Origin: Paralvinella palmiformis
Taxonomy: Eukaryota; Annelida; Polychaeta; Terebellida; Alvinellidae
DNA length: 64,000 nt
Assembly (NCBI GenBank): GCA_025642065.1
Contig: JAODUP010001320.1
Coordinates: 5,001 to 69,000, forward strand
Direction: 5' to 3'
Shown one piece after another: positions 23,125 to 35,769 of this stretch (positions are counted from its first letter, which is position 1; each line of letters starts with the position of its first letter). The notes beneath the pieces are model-generated. The model had not been told where the DNA came from. It searched no databases and worked only from the letters and a program-made list of their open reading frames with translations. Both the position numbers and the translations under genes were made by a program.

Positions 23125-23227
23125 TATATTTATAATCAACCAATGTAGCAGTAAATAACACAGTTCATCAATTTGTAAGATGATGATAGATTCTAGTCAA
23201 TTTTATGTCATATGATTAATTAGTGGT

Positions 23228-23335
23228 ATGTGTGCAGCCACTAATTGCACTAGACACTAACTGACGCGAGACACCAATTGACACTAGAAACTAACTGAAA
23301 TTAGACACTGTCACGTGACACTAACTGACCCCATG
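23228..23335 (+). repeat. Degenerate minisatellite (GACACTAACTGA-type)
   Basis: About six diverged units of 15-20 bases around ACACTAACTGAC / ACACTAGAAACTAACTGA. Confidence 0.75.
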
Positions 23336-23339
23336 GTCT

Positions 23340-23965
23340 ATCGAATAATATATAGCTTGTTCAGAGTAAATTCCTGTAAATAGTATAACCTTTACTTCTC
23401 GTGATATTTTTCAGTCCCGCTTATTATAGAAATGGTATCATTATTGAAAATATATCTAACAATCATAATTGGCAGCAATAATATTATTATAGTATAAACA
23501 TATTTTTAGATGATCCATTTTTGTTTTCCCACTTGTAGTTTTATCTTTATCATGACAGATCTCATTGACAATGTAGCGCAAAAATGTTTACGTTGAAATG
23601 GCAGGAAGCGCAAAGACGTTTGGTGATTTGGGTCCCATTTTGTGCCTAGTCGTAGCCATTACAACAACAAGCTGCCAATTCATATATTCTAAGTCAAATA
23701 TATTCTTACTCCTATAAATAGACAAATTGCTAGCCTAAATTAAAGCAGCCATTACAACAAACGTTCAAGTACAAAGTATCTGCACCGTGTATTCAAGAGC
23801 TTTTAAAATGTCTGATAATTTCGTTTAATGTCAGTTAGAAGATAATGTCATTTGTTGTCTGTACGGATGTGATTTGGGGTCTTTTTAACACATTTAATTA
23901 CGTTATGTAACGGTTAACGTTGTCAAATAGCATTATTAGATAACGTGGTGTATGATAAACAGTGA
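23340..23965. other. Unassigned AT-rich stretch
   Basis: No gene or repeat recognised. Confidence 0.4.
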
Positions 23966-23967
23966 TA

Positions 23968-24310
23968 TCGTTTGTTGTTTGTTTTGTTATTCTGGGAGAA
24001 TCCCCAGGCTGTCGTTTATTCGGCACAGCCTCTATGTTGGAGTGGTTGAGAAACCTCCTCCCCCACCACTCACGGGGGGGGGGGGCGGTGGTAGTACCGA
24101 AAGATGGAGCCGAAATACATTGAGGGTGGTCACTGCCAGAGAGTTTTCCGTCCTCAGAGGGTTTTTAACGTCCTCTTTATTTTTTAAAATTCGGTGGAGC
24201 CGGCAATGCTATTTAATGTGGTCAGCCACCCACGATGTTGTGAGCCGAGAAATTAATCTCTGGAAAAGTATTTAGCTGGGTTCGAATCTGTGACCGTTGG
24301 ACCGGAGACC
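23968..24310 (-). mobile_element. tRNA-derived SINE, family II
   Basis: Minus-strand copy. A B-box-like GATTCGAACCC-type sequence (plus strand GGGTTCGAATC) lies near 24,280. The family body contains AATTTCTCGGCTCACAACAT, a block reading GGCAGTGACCACCCTCAATG, and CTCCATCTTTCGG. The end is a TAACAAAACAAACAACAAAC-like tail at 23,968-23,990. The A-box end is damaged. A G run at 24,076-24,086 interrupts the body. Open frame 23,952-24,275 is a spurious translation. Confidence 0.85.
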
Positions 24311-24319
24311 ACATTGATT

Positions 24320-26070
24320 ACATTGATCACGAAAATGAATATCATATTTTTTGCAATAATAAAAGATTTTTGGTGGCCTGCCTTTTATAATAATCTGGAA
24401 GTTAATAGGATCAATGATCGTGGTCTATAATCAATCATACAAATTATATCCTTTTTATTTACTATATCAGTAAATTTGAGCAATATGCATATTACTGGGT
24501 ATAATTTCAGTCTGGAGGGATTAATACTATTATAATATTAATCGACTTCAGCTAATGGAGATAATACACCTAGGTGAGTGACAGATACTCGAAAATATGA
24601 TCATATCATCCCAACTTTGTTCCAGATAGGTACCTTGACTACCAATGATTTGGGGTATTCATTTCAAGATAATAGTTAGCTGGTCTAGAAGTAAATAACT
24701 CTTTGCACATAAAACCTAGTTGTTAACTACCAGTTATTACACCAAAGACCATATTTTCACATGTTCACACCCAATCTTCATATTAGTGTAATAAAGTTCC
24801 GGTAATGACGTCAGATATATTCGTAAACCCATTTTTCTTGTGACATGGCAACCTGTCACGTGTCAACTACGACATTCCGTGCCATCAACTGACAACCGAT
24901 AACTAATTGATTTTCATTATCCGCTAAAATCCTAATTCATTAACACTTTATACTCGATAAAAACCAGGATGTGCTGAATAATTAATGAGTACTGGCGTGT
25001 GCCGGAAGATATCACGGCTACATTAAACGTTAATTGACGGACATGTTGCTGATGTCAACATTATTATATGTAATTCCAGTAATATTTAAATAAGTCATCG
25101 TATGATAGAATTAATGTGCTTTGGAGGCAATATTTAAAACGCATATATTATGAGTGAGTGAGTGAGTGAGTGAGTGAGTGGTTTGTTAACCTTGGTAGTG
25201 CTATCACCCAGGACATAAAACCCACACAATCACCATCTGATTTGAACAAAGACTCAATCACCAACAAGACTATCCGATAGTAATTTTCAAACGGATGAAA
25301 TTTCGTAATGACAATATTTCTTCTTATGTTAAGATTTCTCTTAAAGTTACAGATTATCGCTGAGATGTTATTTAATAGACCGATTCAATTACCCTTGGCG
25401 CCACCATGCGGCTGAATTTCACACTACGTTCTCGGGTTAGAAGTCTAAGAATCAGTGTTGCATGGCGATTTACGCGTATAGTGGCTGATAAACGTCTTAC
25501 TGGAAGGCTGTATTTAGGCTATTTACCAGCTATATTTAGATTGTATTTACAGTCCATTACCGGTATGTGATCTCTTGATCATCATTTTGTATAGGAATGG
25601 CATAGACGTCATCTAATAGATATATGCCACTAAGCTGATGGTCTGGCCTGTTTAGATCTAACTTATTTTTATAGAATCTTTGTCATTTGATATGACGATA
25701 AATGGATGGATAAAATCAATGATCGCATAGATTATAGTTCAATGTGTGATTCCTATTACTGTAATATTGATATTTATGCTTGATATCTTGTATTGAAAGT
25801 GAACTGTTTTATTTTCTGAATCAGCTATTTATGCAATGTTTACTACATGTAAATGTAAAGGGTGGTAATACTCTAATGTAATAAAAAAAAATTATTCAAT
25901 AATATACAGGTGATACGTATATGATTATATGTTATAAAATTAATATTTCCAAAACTCTACATTAAATATTTTTTAAATAGTTAAATATTATAATCATTTA
26001 TTTAATCCATTGAAACCCATGCTAAAAAGTCTCCCGCAAGTCAGCATGAATAACTATTGCTTAGCTGTAT
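24320..26070. other. Unassigned AT-rich stretch
   Basis: The only recognisable pieces are a 40-base scrap of LINE sequence (24,583-24,622, matching the RKYDHI block at 19.0 kb) and a GAGT array at 25,151-25,182. Confidence 0.45.
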
Positions 26071-26073
26071 CAT

Positions 26074-26415
26074 TCATCTGAAAATATCGGTCCGCCCACT
26101 CATTGGGTTATATCCGGATAAATATTGTGTTAAATCCTTTCGAAAAATACAATCATTCAGCTGAAATACTAGTCTCAGTTTCCGTGTAATATGAACTAAT
26201 TTGCTGAAAGATTCCCAGTATTTATCATTAATGAAAAGTTGCCTTTCCTTGTTAACAGTGGACGCCATAGTTGTTTCTAACCCGAGACCGCAGTTGGTAA
26301 CCGATGCAACGCATTTCGCCTCGATCGGTCTATAGTAGCACCTTTCCGATGAAACATGATCATTCATTTTCTTGAAGACAATAATTGTCTCAATAGCATT
26401 AAGATATTTGCTCAC
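26074..26415 (-). pseudogene. Open frame of 113 codons, possible BEL/Pao-type fragment
   Basis: The frame is open but starts and ends arbitrarily. The segment LFINDKYWESFSKLVHITRK loosely resembles the 'ryssfxkLlrvTawv' region found between protease/RT and integrase in BEL/Pao retrotransposons. That resemblance is weak and no catalytic motif is present. It may be a chance frame; the call is tentative. Confidence 0.2.
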
Positions 26416-26628
26416 AAAATTACATCAATGAAAGTTTGTAGAATGTTTAACATTGAATTTGACTTGATGTGATGGTGCTACATTACTAGATGAGATGTGT
26501 CGCTGTTGGAGATTCTGAAAATATTCGGTAATATATTACATGTTTCCGAAACTTTCGATAAGCTCGTATTTTCATGTCCCGCATAGATTGTGCACATGTT
26601 GATGTATGGGTATCCTATCACTTTAACC

Positions 26629-26716
26629 TGGCGCCTCCGTGGTCTAGCGGTAGCGTGTTGGAGCACATATCACTACCACCCGTGTTTGAATCTCGGCGTG
26701 GGCTTATCTGAAGCAT
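26629..26716 (+). mobile_element. tRNA-derived SINE, family I, 5' head
   Basis: It starts GGCGCCTCCGTGG, with a clear A box (TGGTCTAGCGGTAGCG) and B box (GTTTGAATCTC) about 40 bases apart, then GGCTTATCTGAAG. It is cut off after the tRNA-like head. This is the best-preserved promoter head of the family. Confidence 0.85.
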
Positions 26717-27839
26717 CTAGCTTGAAGTGTACTAATTCCTGGATAGCGTCCCAAATATTATCAAAGTAATTAGACTTATGGTATTGGTTTCAATTATAGG
26801 ATTACTGACACAAGCTTTGAGGTCGTTAACGACTCATAAACTACCTTCTATCTCTATTTTATTAATATCCCAAACCTTGCCAGGTGGCTACATGTAAAGA
26901 CATCTGTACGACATTTCACTGATACAGCATTCTACCAGATGTTTAATGTCCAAGGACAAAGTTGATGGCATCTTTCTATTTTTGTGTAGTTTTTTGTGTC
27001 ATAATGAACGTAAGCAAACTGCTCGAATTAAGCGTTTTTCTTCCGACCCTATCACCTGGATCGCATAAAGAAAGTCGCAAGAAACAAAGGTGTTAGTATC
27101 CGGAATACCATAGATAGTAAGTGATGTTATCTGGTTTAGGTAGTTATTACAATGAAGAGTTCGCCGTGTGAATTTTTACTGTAGAGAACATGTTAGGGAA
27201 GGAGTTCTTATAATAAACATTATTTTAAGTTTACAGGTAGTCGTAGACGTTCGACCTTGATTGGTTACGACCGACCGATAATAAGTTGATCTGGATCTTA
27301 AATCAGCCTATATTATAATTACCTTAAATATATTATACAGTGTAATGATATTATAACCATCTTTAGGTCGTCAAGCGGGTCGTAAAGTCGAACAGTAGTC
27401 AGTTGGGTAGGTCGGAAGTGGACGACTACCTATATATTAAAATATAATTTGATAATATTAAAGTTAAAACTAATTAAATTATCTGATGATACTCGGCAGC
27501 TAAATCATTCAAACATTTATATACCGATAATAACAAGTTATAAGTCTACACTCTTATTCACTTTAAAAATAAGTTAAAACCTTGATTACACAACTATAGT
27601 AACCAAACTGTCCTGTTAACTAAGACATGATGTACATGAACAGGTTAGAGAGAATCATCCTACACACGCGGACAGTAGTAAGTTGCTAACCTGGTATGGA
27701 GGTATGTACAAGAGTACTCTACTGGCTGTGCTATTCGAGTGACAATTTCAACCCCCTTACTAGCATAAATAATCCTAAGATGTTTTTTCAGTGAAACCTG
27801 CCTCCCGATTGAATTAATGAATTAAGCGTATCTCTCGTT

Positions 27840-27888
27840 CTCTATCTATCTATCTGTCTATCTATCTATTTTCTCTCTCTCTCTCTCT

Positions 27889-27976
<88 letters not shown>

Positions 27977-28139
27977 TTTCATTTTCAAATTTTTCATTAT
28001 TTATCTACCCTATTTTTTCTTTATCTCTTCTATCTAACTTCTATTTTCTCTTCCCCATTTTCCTCTCCTCTCTCTCTCCCTCTCTCTTCTCTCTCTCTCT
28101 CTCTCTCTCTCTTCTTTCTCTCTCTCTTCTCTCTCTCTC

Positions 28140-28218
<79 letters not shown>
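27840..28218. repeat. Compound microsatellites (CTAT)n, (TC)n, (TA)n twice
   Basis: Two long TA arrays (27,893-27,972 and 28,144-28,217) flank a pyrimidine-rich TC segment. The arrangement (TC)n-(TA)n occurs twice, suggesting a local duplication of about 250 bases. Confidence 0.95.
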
Positions 28219-28219
<1 letters not shown>

Positions 28220-28437
28220 TTCGTGATTAATCAAATAGTGTAGTGGTAGTAAAAAGATTGATCTGAAAACCTTCTGAATGTGAGTTATAAACTGACTCAT
28301 ATCTGTGTTTGTGAGTTGATTTCCTAAGGGGTCATCCCTTGGTCATATGTGTTTATTAGGTTGATAAACTAATAAATCATTATATCTAGAATTAAGTATT
28401 TTCAATCTAAGGTGATCCAATTATTTAAGTCGCGATT

Positions 28438-28930
28438 TAGCAAAATTCCAAAGTCCAGATAAGTTGTATACTTAAGCTAAGCTAGAGTCATATTTCCCTT
28501 CAAGATTTATTGCCATTAATTATTAAATTTGACAAACATTCCGAGGAAAATATTTCTCAAGTTTATAATCTCGTCAGTTTTTATTTGATCCAGGATTTCA
28601 ACCTACCTAAAGTTTTAGACTGAAATTAGTATTATTACTTTATTATTAGTATTATTATCATCATTATTATTAGTATTATAATTATTATTATTATTATTAG
28701 TAGTAGTAGTAGTAGTAGTAGTAATGCCACTCTTTTGTCGTCACTAGGAAAGTAGTATCCATCATAACAAAGTTCATTAATTAACACAATTATTAAAATT
28801 AACTTGTTAGCTTCTTCCAGCTATCAGATTAACAATCAATACACATATTAACATTCTGTAAATATCAACAATAACTTTATTGTGTTGTAATAGGTTAATT
28901 AAGAAGTGTATAACACAAGTAAACAATAAA
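28438..28930 (+). repeat. Near-identical block, copy 1 (within segmental duplication)
   Basis: About 490 bases match 33,984-34,491 with only a handful of substitutions outside the internal ATT/AGT microsatellite. The flanks on both sides are strongly diverged homologues. Confidence 0.9.
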
Positions 28931-29199
28931 ACATTTGATTATATTAACGACTCTTATAGCGGTTTTAAATGCAATAAATATTTAATGAGGTAATACATAT
29001 CACAAACAATAGTTAGCACGAGTGATGCCAATTGTTGACAAATAATTGTATACTGAATCGAAGATGATATAAATCATTTTGTTATTAATTAATAAAATCA
29101 TAACAGACACACATTCAAACATACACAATCAACTTTTGAGTAAATATCGATCTAAGTTATTTTATTGTTTATATTTTCACTGGCTAGTGAAATCAGCTC

Positions 29200-29202
<3 letters not shown>

Positions 29203-29239
<37 letters not shown>

Positions 29240-29290
29240 AGAGAGAGAGAGAGAGAGAGAGAGTGTGTGTGTATGTGTGTGCGTGCGTGC
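29203..29290. repeat. (TA)n-(GA)n-(GT)n compound microsatellite
   Basis: Three dinucleotide arrays in series. The duplicate unit has only the TA part (35,147-35,213). Confidence 0.95.
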
Positions 29291-29909
29291 GTTTCTGTAA
29301 TTGTGCGTGTTTGTCTGTGAGTTCGTGCTTTTCTGCGAGTGAGTGCGTGCATGCGCGCACGTTTGTCTAGTTCTATGTGATTACATGTAATATAATCAGA
29401 TTTAATTATATCAATGTCTATATGAGTAGGTATTATGTCTTTATTGATGTTTGTATCTATCTATCTATCTATCTATCTAAATATATAGCTACCTATTTAT
29501 CTATCTATCTAACTAGCTAAATATATTTCTGTTTCACTATCTATTTATCTACCTATCTATATATTTACCTATTTTTCCTCACCTCTCTATCTACATGTCA
29601 ATCAATATATCATTTTACATTTTACATTATTTCATGTTTAGTTGACAAATATTCCATTACAGAAACTAATTCATATCCGACATGTTCTATAATGTTTACC
29701 TTAATGTTCTATGCATACATAATGAAGCTACATTTCGAGGAAAAGGGATAATTCGTTTTATTTTCAGCAAATTATTTCCTCCAATTGTAGTTAAAGCCAT
29801 GATATATCTACTTCCTGGAAATGTCAACGTTTGTGACCTGTGTTTTGTATGGCATAATGTGATAATCGCCGGAAGTTGATGAACGTCACTTGTCGTAATG
29901 CATATTTAT

Positions 29910-30179
29910 GAAGCTGAATCTTAAGAAATATTATGCTTTTTGATACTTTTATCTAATTATCTAATTATTACAGTAATAAATGTCTTAGTCATCTTATCGG
30001 TTTATATATAAAACATATTCTATCTCTTCATATTTTAGTTTCGGTCCATTTAACCTACCATGTGCACAAACGGGTGATGTAGGTGGGTGGGTGGGTGGTT
30101 GGTTGGTTGGTTGGGCGGGTGGTCGGTCGAGTGAGTGAGTGAGTGAGTGAGTGAGTGAGTGAATGAGTGTCTGACAGGT

Positions 30180-30269
<90 letters not shown>

Positions 30270-30445
30270 ACGTTGGTGTCATCATGACATATAACACTCA
30301 GAAATCATTTATCTTGATCAGAATACAACACATAGTGTGTGTGTGTGTATGTATGTATGTATGTATATATGTACGTATGTATGTATGTATGTATGTATGT
30401 ATGTATGTATGTATGTATGTATATATGTATGTATGAATATATGTA
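29910..30445. repeat. SINE scrap and microsatellites between duplication units
   Basis: 30,045-30,072 is the 3' end of a family I SINE (CCATTTAACCTACCATGTGC). GGTT/GGTG runs and a GAGT array follow (30,085-30,165), then (TA)n at 30,184-30,266 and (GTAT)n at 30,337-30,445. Open frames here are repeat products. Confidence 0.85.
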
Positions 30446-31324
30446 TATCCCTAAAGTTACTGTTATACAGGTGAGATTAGCAAATATATTTACACTTTTA
30501 TAAGAATAGATGCACTTTGAACTCACTTTAACAAACGGACAACCAACAACTATTCTTTATCATAGTGACGTAGCAAGTGGTCTACCATCACATAAATATT
30601 CAAGTGTAATGTCATTGTTAAACTGGTGACTTGTTAATCAAATCATTAAATAAATTTGCATCACCGTTAAAGTTTAAAATATAATGGTGACGTTGCACTC
30701 ATCACAAAATTATGTATTTTAATAAAGAGAAACATTCCACAAATGTTGTATCCAAAACGTTATCAAACTAATTAGATTTATTGAATTGGCTTCAATTATA
30801 GAATTATATTCTCAAGCCTTGTTGCTCTAACTGGATCATATAATTGCTACAGATCAGTATTATATTAATATCGGCTACATCTCTAGTCGGCCACTTGCAC
30901 AGTTAACAAACGCATGTGAACTCCATGTAATAAATGTGTTTACTTCCGATCGCACCACCTGGATCACATAAATGAGATCGAATAAAACCATGGTGTTCGT
31001 ATCCGGAAAATCACAGAATAAAATATATCTGAATAGTAATTAATGTTTTGTGTGGTGTTTGAGGTAGGAATAGATACTTCGTTGAATAATATAAATGTTA
31101 CAATCTACTTGATGGAACATTTAATAGAAAGATATCAAAAAGGGCATCAACTCTTGAAAAGTTTTAAATGGCTTTAAGGCGGATATTTTTCTTAAAACAG
31201 TTTTATGTTTATTAATAAATAAATTCTTAATTTCTTAATTTATTTATTTCAAAGGGTCCATCTTATGTTTTTATTGTGTAGCACTTTGGAATAATCTCAT
31301 TTGGGAATAATTCTTTGCCAAATC

Positions 31325-31626
31325 ATCATCATCATCATCGTCATCATCAACATTATCATCATCATCATTATCATCCTCATGATTAGTATTATTATTTAAC
31401 ATTATTAAGTAGTAATAGTAGTGGTAATAGCAACAACAGTAGTAGTAATGGTAGTAGTAGTAGTGGTATATCAGTAGCAGTAGTAGTAGTAATAGTAGTA
31501 TTCGTAGTAGTATTCGTAGTAGAGGTAGCAGTAGTAGTAATAGTAGCAGTAGTAGTAGAAATAGTAGTAGTATTAGTGGTGGTAAAAGCAGCAGCAGTAG
31601 TAGTAATAGTAGTAGTAGCAGTAGTA

Positions 31627-31660
<34 letters not shown>

Positions 31661-31821
31661 AAATAGTAGTAGTAGTAGTAGTAGTAGCGGTAGTGGTAGT
31701 GGTAATGGTAGTAGTTATAGTAGTAGTAGTAATGGTATAAGTAGTAGTAGTAGTAGTAGTAATTGTAGTAGTAGTAGTAGTAGTAATTGTAGTAGTAGTA
31801 GTAGTAGTAGTAGTAGTAATT

Positions 31822-31857
<36 letters not shown>

Positions 31858-31860
31858 ATT

Positions 31861-31893
<33 letters not shown>

Positions 31894-31901
31894 ATGGTAA
31901 A

Positions 31902-31933
<32 letters not shown>

Positions 31934-31965
31934 TAGTAGTTGTAGCACTAGTAGTAGTTTGTTAG
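31325..31965. repeat. Long interrupted (AGT)n trinucleotide array
   Basis: ATC repeats (31,325-31,380) lead into about 530 bases of AGT/AAT/GGT trinucleotides (31,430-31,960). TGT and AAT interruptions are themselves periodic: AATTGT recurs about every 25-45 bases in 31,760-31,865. The minus-strand open frame 31,715-31,972 is a poly-Leu/Gln repeat translation. Confidence 0.97.
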
Positions 31966-32332
31966 TTGTCACGTTGAAGTATGTTACCTATTACACGTAT
32001 CATTACACGTAATACTGTTAGTGTAATAAATTAAAAAGTCATGAGTTAACATGGCTCTTAATTTTCTAAATGTTACCACGGAAACATGACAATAACAGTA
32101 TAAAGGGTATAATTGTTATTTATAGGTTGGTATATATGGTTTATTTAACATATCTCTATCAAATGATGCTTCGCTAATCAGAAAATTAACATAATGAATG
32201 AACAATATATATTTCGCAAAGGATTAAAAGTAAAATATCAATACATCAATGTGATTTTGTTTTTACCACCCAAAATAAGCATTTATATCATGTAATTAAA
32301 CGTAAACATACAAAAATTAAAAACATTATGTG

Positions 32333-32510
32333 ATAGCGCGTTGGACCACAGATCACTACCACCTGAATTCGAATCTCGGCGTGGGCATATCTGAAGGGTG
32401 TTTCATCTTTGACTTCGCTTCATTACCCTTGCAGGTCGCTCGATCCATTTAGCTTACCATGCGCACAAAAGTAGCCATAAAATATCAGTCAATCATCGTC
32501 GTCGTCATCA
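32333..32510 (+). mobile_element. tRNA-derived SINE, family I (5'-truncated)
   Basis: It begins inside the tRNA-like head (AGCGCGTTGGACC) and carries the B box ATTCGAATCTC. The body runs through GGGTGTTTCATCTTTGACTT, GCAGGTCGCTCGATCC and TTAGCTTACCATGCGCAC, and ends in a short GTC/ATC tail. It lies inside duplication unit 2 and is absent from unit 1, so it inserted after the duplication. Confidence 0.85.
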
Positions 32511-33451
32511 CAACATAATGTGTATTTATATTCTATTATCACCCCCCCCCCCTTGTAATTCTGCACAATCTACGCGTTTATAGTCCGACACGATATAATG
32601 TGCGACAACAATAATAGTCAATATGAACATTATGTATATAACATGGATTTATATAATTAGCATCCATTCCTCGGTTTCGGTAAGTTTCACCTCGCATTGT
32701 GACATCAATTATCTCTCAGTTATCATCACAACGGAATTATTGTTATAATTTCTGACGTTGAGAACCATTCTCTTCCTTTCTCAACTACCATCGCGGTATT
32801 AATCTTCAGACTTTTTATCAAAGACTGGATAATATAATAGACCTTCATTGTCTCTCTAATCGTCTATCTGATTTCCAGCATTTTGGGTAATTTCGGGAAT
32901 TATGGTATTTAGAGATTCGCCGACATTTTATTTCATTTCGTTCATGGCATACATTTGTCGCGTATTAATATTTGTATTTAGTACTTTATTATCCTTTAAG
33001 CAATAGGCTTTTGCATCGGATTTTATACGGTCCATTTAATCAATAGTAACTACGTCTGACAATATTGATAACATTATGTCACAAATATACACAATCAAAC
33101 TGACGAACCAACAACACACAGATAAAACACCATAACAACACCAACAACAAAACGTTCACATCATACGAAAACAACCAAAGGTAATAATGATACAAAAGTG
33201 TATTAATATTCTAATCAAAGCCAGTCGACTGTCTTTACTGAATATACATAAAAAGTTAAATAAATTTATGAATATGACTACAAATAATGGATAGATCTTA
33301 AACAATAATACAAAATTAAGTGCTCTAATGAATAGAGAGCCTTAGTTAATCGTCTTAAATACCTAACTTACATTTATTATTTAATGTCAGCCGAAAAAAG
33401 GATTCCATAATCTTAGTACTGCAATGCGGCATCAATAATCAATATATTATT

Positions 33452-33602
33452 TTATTTTCAGGATGATGCTATGAGATTTTGAATATTTCACAGTGATGCT
33501 GTTAGACAGTCTGAATATTTCATAGTGATACTGTTAGACAGTCTGAATATTACACAGTGATGTTGTTAAACAGTCTGTTAGACAGTGTGGTGCTGAATAT
33601 TA
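33452..33602 (+). repeat. Minisatellite, about 34-36 bp unit, 3-4 copies
   Basis: Units contain ACAGTGATGCTGTTAGACAG followed by TCTGAATATT. The last unit is rearranged. Confidence 0.85.
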
Positions 33603-33983
33603 ACACCGAGAGATACCCAAGAGCTAAATCGTTGAAATATTTATATTTGAGTAATAACGCGTAATAAATATATACTCTTGTTTACTGTGATCCAAAATAA
33701 ACTTTTTTTTGACAGACCTATAATAACCAAACTGTCAAATTGGTTAATAACATGCTTCATTTTGACTTGCCGTTGGTCACACCTAGGATATATGATAGAG
33801 GAACAGTCAACAGAGAGAGATAAATGCATTTCTAAGCGGAGTAATAAAAAAACTGATTTACAAATTGATACCTGCATCCGAGCAGAATAAATTAATTAAT
33901 AAATGAATCATTTCATCAATTTGGTTATATCCGGAATAAAGTCTTTTCGCACTAAGACAATTTTTATTTACTCGATCCAATTA

Positions 33984-34253
33984 GCAAAATTCCTAAGTCC
34001 AGATAAGTTGTATACTTAAGCTAAACTAGAGTCATATTTCCCTTCAAGATTTATTGCCATTAATTATTAAATTTGACAAACATTCCGAGGAAGATATTTC
34101 TCAAGTTTATAATCTCGTCAGTTTTTATTTGATCCAGGATTTCAACCTACCTAAAGTTTTAGACTGAAATTAGTATTATTACTTTATTAGTAGTATTATT
34201 ATCATTATTATTATTATTATTATAATTATTATTATTATTATTATTATCATTAT

Positions 34254-34285
<32 letters not shown>

Positions 34286-34491
34286 ATGCCACTCTTTTGT
34301 CGTCACTAGGAAAGTAGTATCCATCATACCAAAGTTCACTAATTAACACAATTATTAAAATTAACTTGTTAGCTTCTTCCAGCTATCAGATTAACAATCA
34401 ATACACATATTAACATTCTGTAAATATCAACAATAACTTTATTGTGTTGTAATAGGTTAATTAAGAAGTGTCTAACACAAGTAAACAATAA
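33984..34491 (+). repeat. Near-identical block, copy 2 (within segmental duplication)
   Basis: Matches 28,438-28,930 almost base for base, apart from ATT/AGT microsatellite length. Identity fades sharply after the CAAGTAAACAATAAA end. Confidence 0.9.
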
Positions 34492-34675
34492 ATATCATCA
34501 CTATTTCTATATTAACGTCTCCTCAGTATATCTGTTTTAATTGCACCAAATATTTAAAGAGGTAATAAATAGGACGATTTACATAATTGGTGAATCAGGG
34601 ATGATAAGGCTGATTTTTAAATTAATTAACAAAATTGCCATACCTATGACGAATAATTAATATGTTTGTCACTAC

Positions 34676-34768
34676 ACACACACACATACACACACATACA
34701 CACACACACACACAGACACACATACACACACATACACACACACACACACACACACAAACACACACATA
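34676..34768. repeat. (CA)n microsatellite
   Basis: CA array with TA/GA interruptions. The minus-strand open frame at 34,622-34,807 translates it. Confidence 0.95.
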
Positions 34769-35143
34769 AGAATCATGTTTCCCTATATCATAGGAATACT
34801 TAATCATATAGATAGGTATATATTTTGTTAATCAAAGAGGTAAATAAATATAAAAATCCTTCAGTTACCTACCAAAATGTCATAAGAGGAAACTAATACG
34901 AGGCTTCTACTCACTCACCCACTTCCTAAACCACTCCCCAACTCACTCTCACTGTGTGTGTTCGTGAGGTCAGTATCCTCGCGAAAATATGACACGCGAA
35001 TATAAGTTTCATCTGTTTGGTTAATGAACTAAGTTGGCTTCAGTAATACACGTGTTAGCTACCGTTCGTTCTTACTCTCACTGTGAATGACCTGGCTTAT
35101 ATTATTTAATTCTCTCCTTCTTCTCTAAAAAGGGTTATCGTTG

Positions 35144-35146
<3 letters not shown>

Positions 35147-35214
<68 letters not shown>
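35147..35214. repeat. (TA)n microsatellite
   Basis: About 33 TA units, inside duplication unit 2. Confidence 0.95.
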
Positions 35215-35217
<3 letters not shown>

Positions 35218-35769
35218 GTTCATCAAGATAAAGCATTTTGGCTATGACCACGCGCGAATATAAAGCTCCGCGAATTGGCTAATGTCTTTAATTATAGTAT
35301 GCTCATATTTAATTATATAAATTTCTATATGAGTTTCTAGATATAATTTTATTTATGTTTCTATATATCTATCTATTTATCTATCTTTCTAATTAGTCAG
35401 CTATATTTGTTTCTTCTTTATTATCTATTTATCTTTATGTGCATACATTTACCTCAACTATATCTCAATCTGTCTATCGTATTATATTTGACAAATAGTC
35501 CATTACAGAAACTACTTCATATCCGGCATGTTCGTTGATTGGTAGTTTAACGTTCTATGCATATATAATGAAGCTGCATTTCGAGGGAAAGGGGATAATT
35601 TGTTTTAAGTTTAGCAAATTATCTCCCCAAATTGCAGTCAAGGATGTATGATAACCCATTTTCTGGAAATGTCAACATTTGTGACCTGTGTTTTGTATGG
35701 CATAATGTAATAATGGCCGGAAGTTGATGAAAGTCACGTGTCGTAGTGCATATTCATGAAGGTGAATCC

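Larger units (their letters stand above)
26740..29905 (+). repeat. Segmental duplication, unit 1
   Basis: It aligns in order and orientation with 30,775-35,765. Anchors are the CACCTGGATCGCATAAA block (27,050), a GCTAAATCATTCAAACATTT block (27,500), the near-identical block 28,438-28,930, a CTAAATATATTTCTGTTTC-type block (29,515), and the stretch 29,640-29,905 around CCTGTGTTTTGTATGGCATA. Outside the near-identical block the copies differ heavily, with many indels caused by microsatellites and a SINE in unit 2. The copies are therefore old. No gene was recognised in either. Confidence 0.8.
30775..35765 (+). repeat. Segmental duplication, unit 2
   Basis: Homologue of 26,740-29,905, longer by about 1.8 kb mainly because it contains the AGT array (31.33-31.96 kb), a family I SINE (32.33 kb) and extra sequence to 33.4 kb. 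Anchors: CACCTGGATCACATAAAT (30,957), the GCTAAATCGTTGAAATATTT block (33,622), the near-identical block 33,984-34,491, and 35,490-35,765 around CCTGTGTTTTGTATGGCATA. Confidence 0.8.

Noticed and set aside
26074..26415. Firm BEL/Pao assignment
   Set aside because: Resemblance limited to one loosely conserved segment without catalytic residues; kept only as a low-confidence feature.
26629..26716. Functional tRNA gene
   Set aside because: Same reason; the sequence is the head of SINE family I, whose full copies continue into a shared body.
31715..31972. Poly-leucine open frame on the minus strand
   Set aside because: Direct translation of the AGT trinucleotide array.
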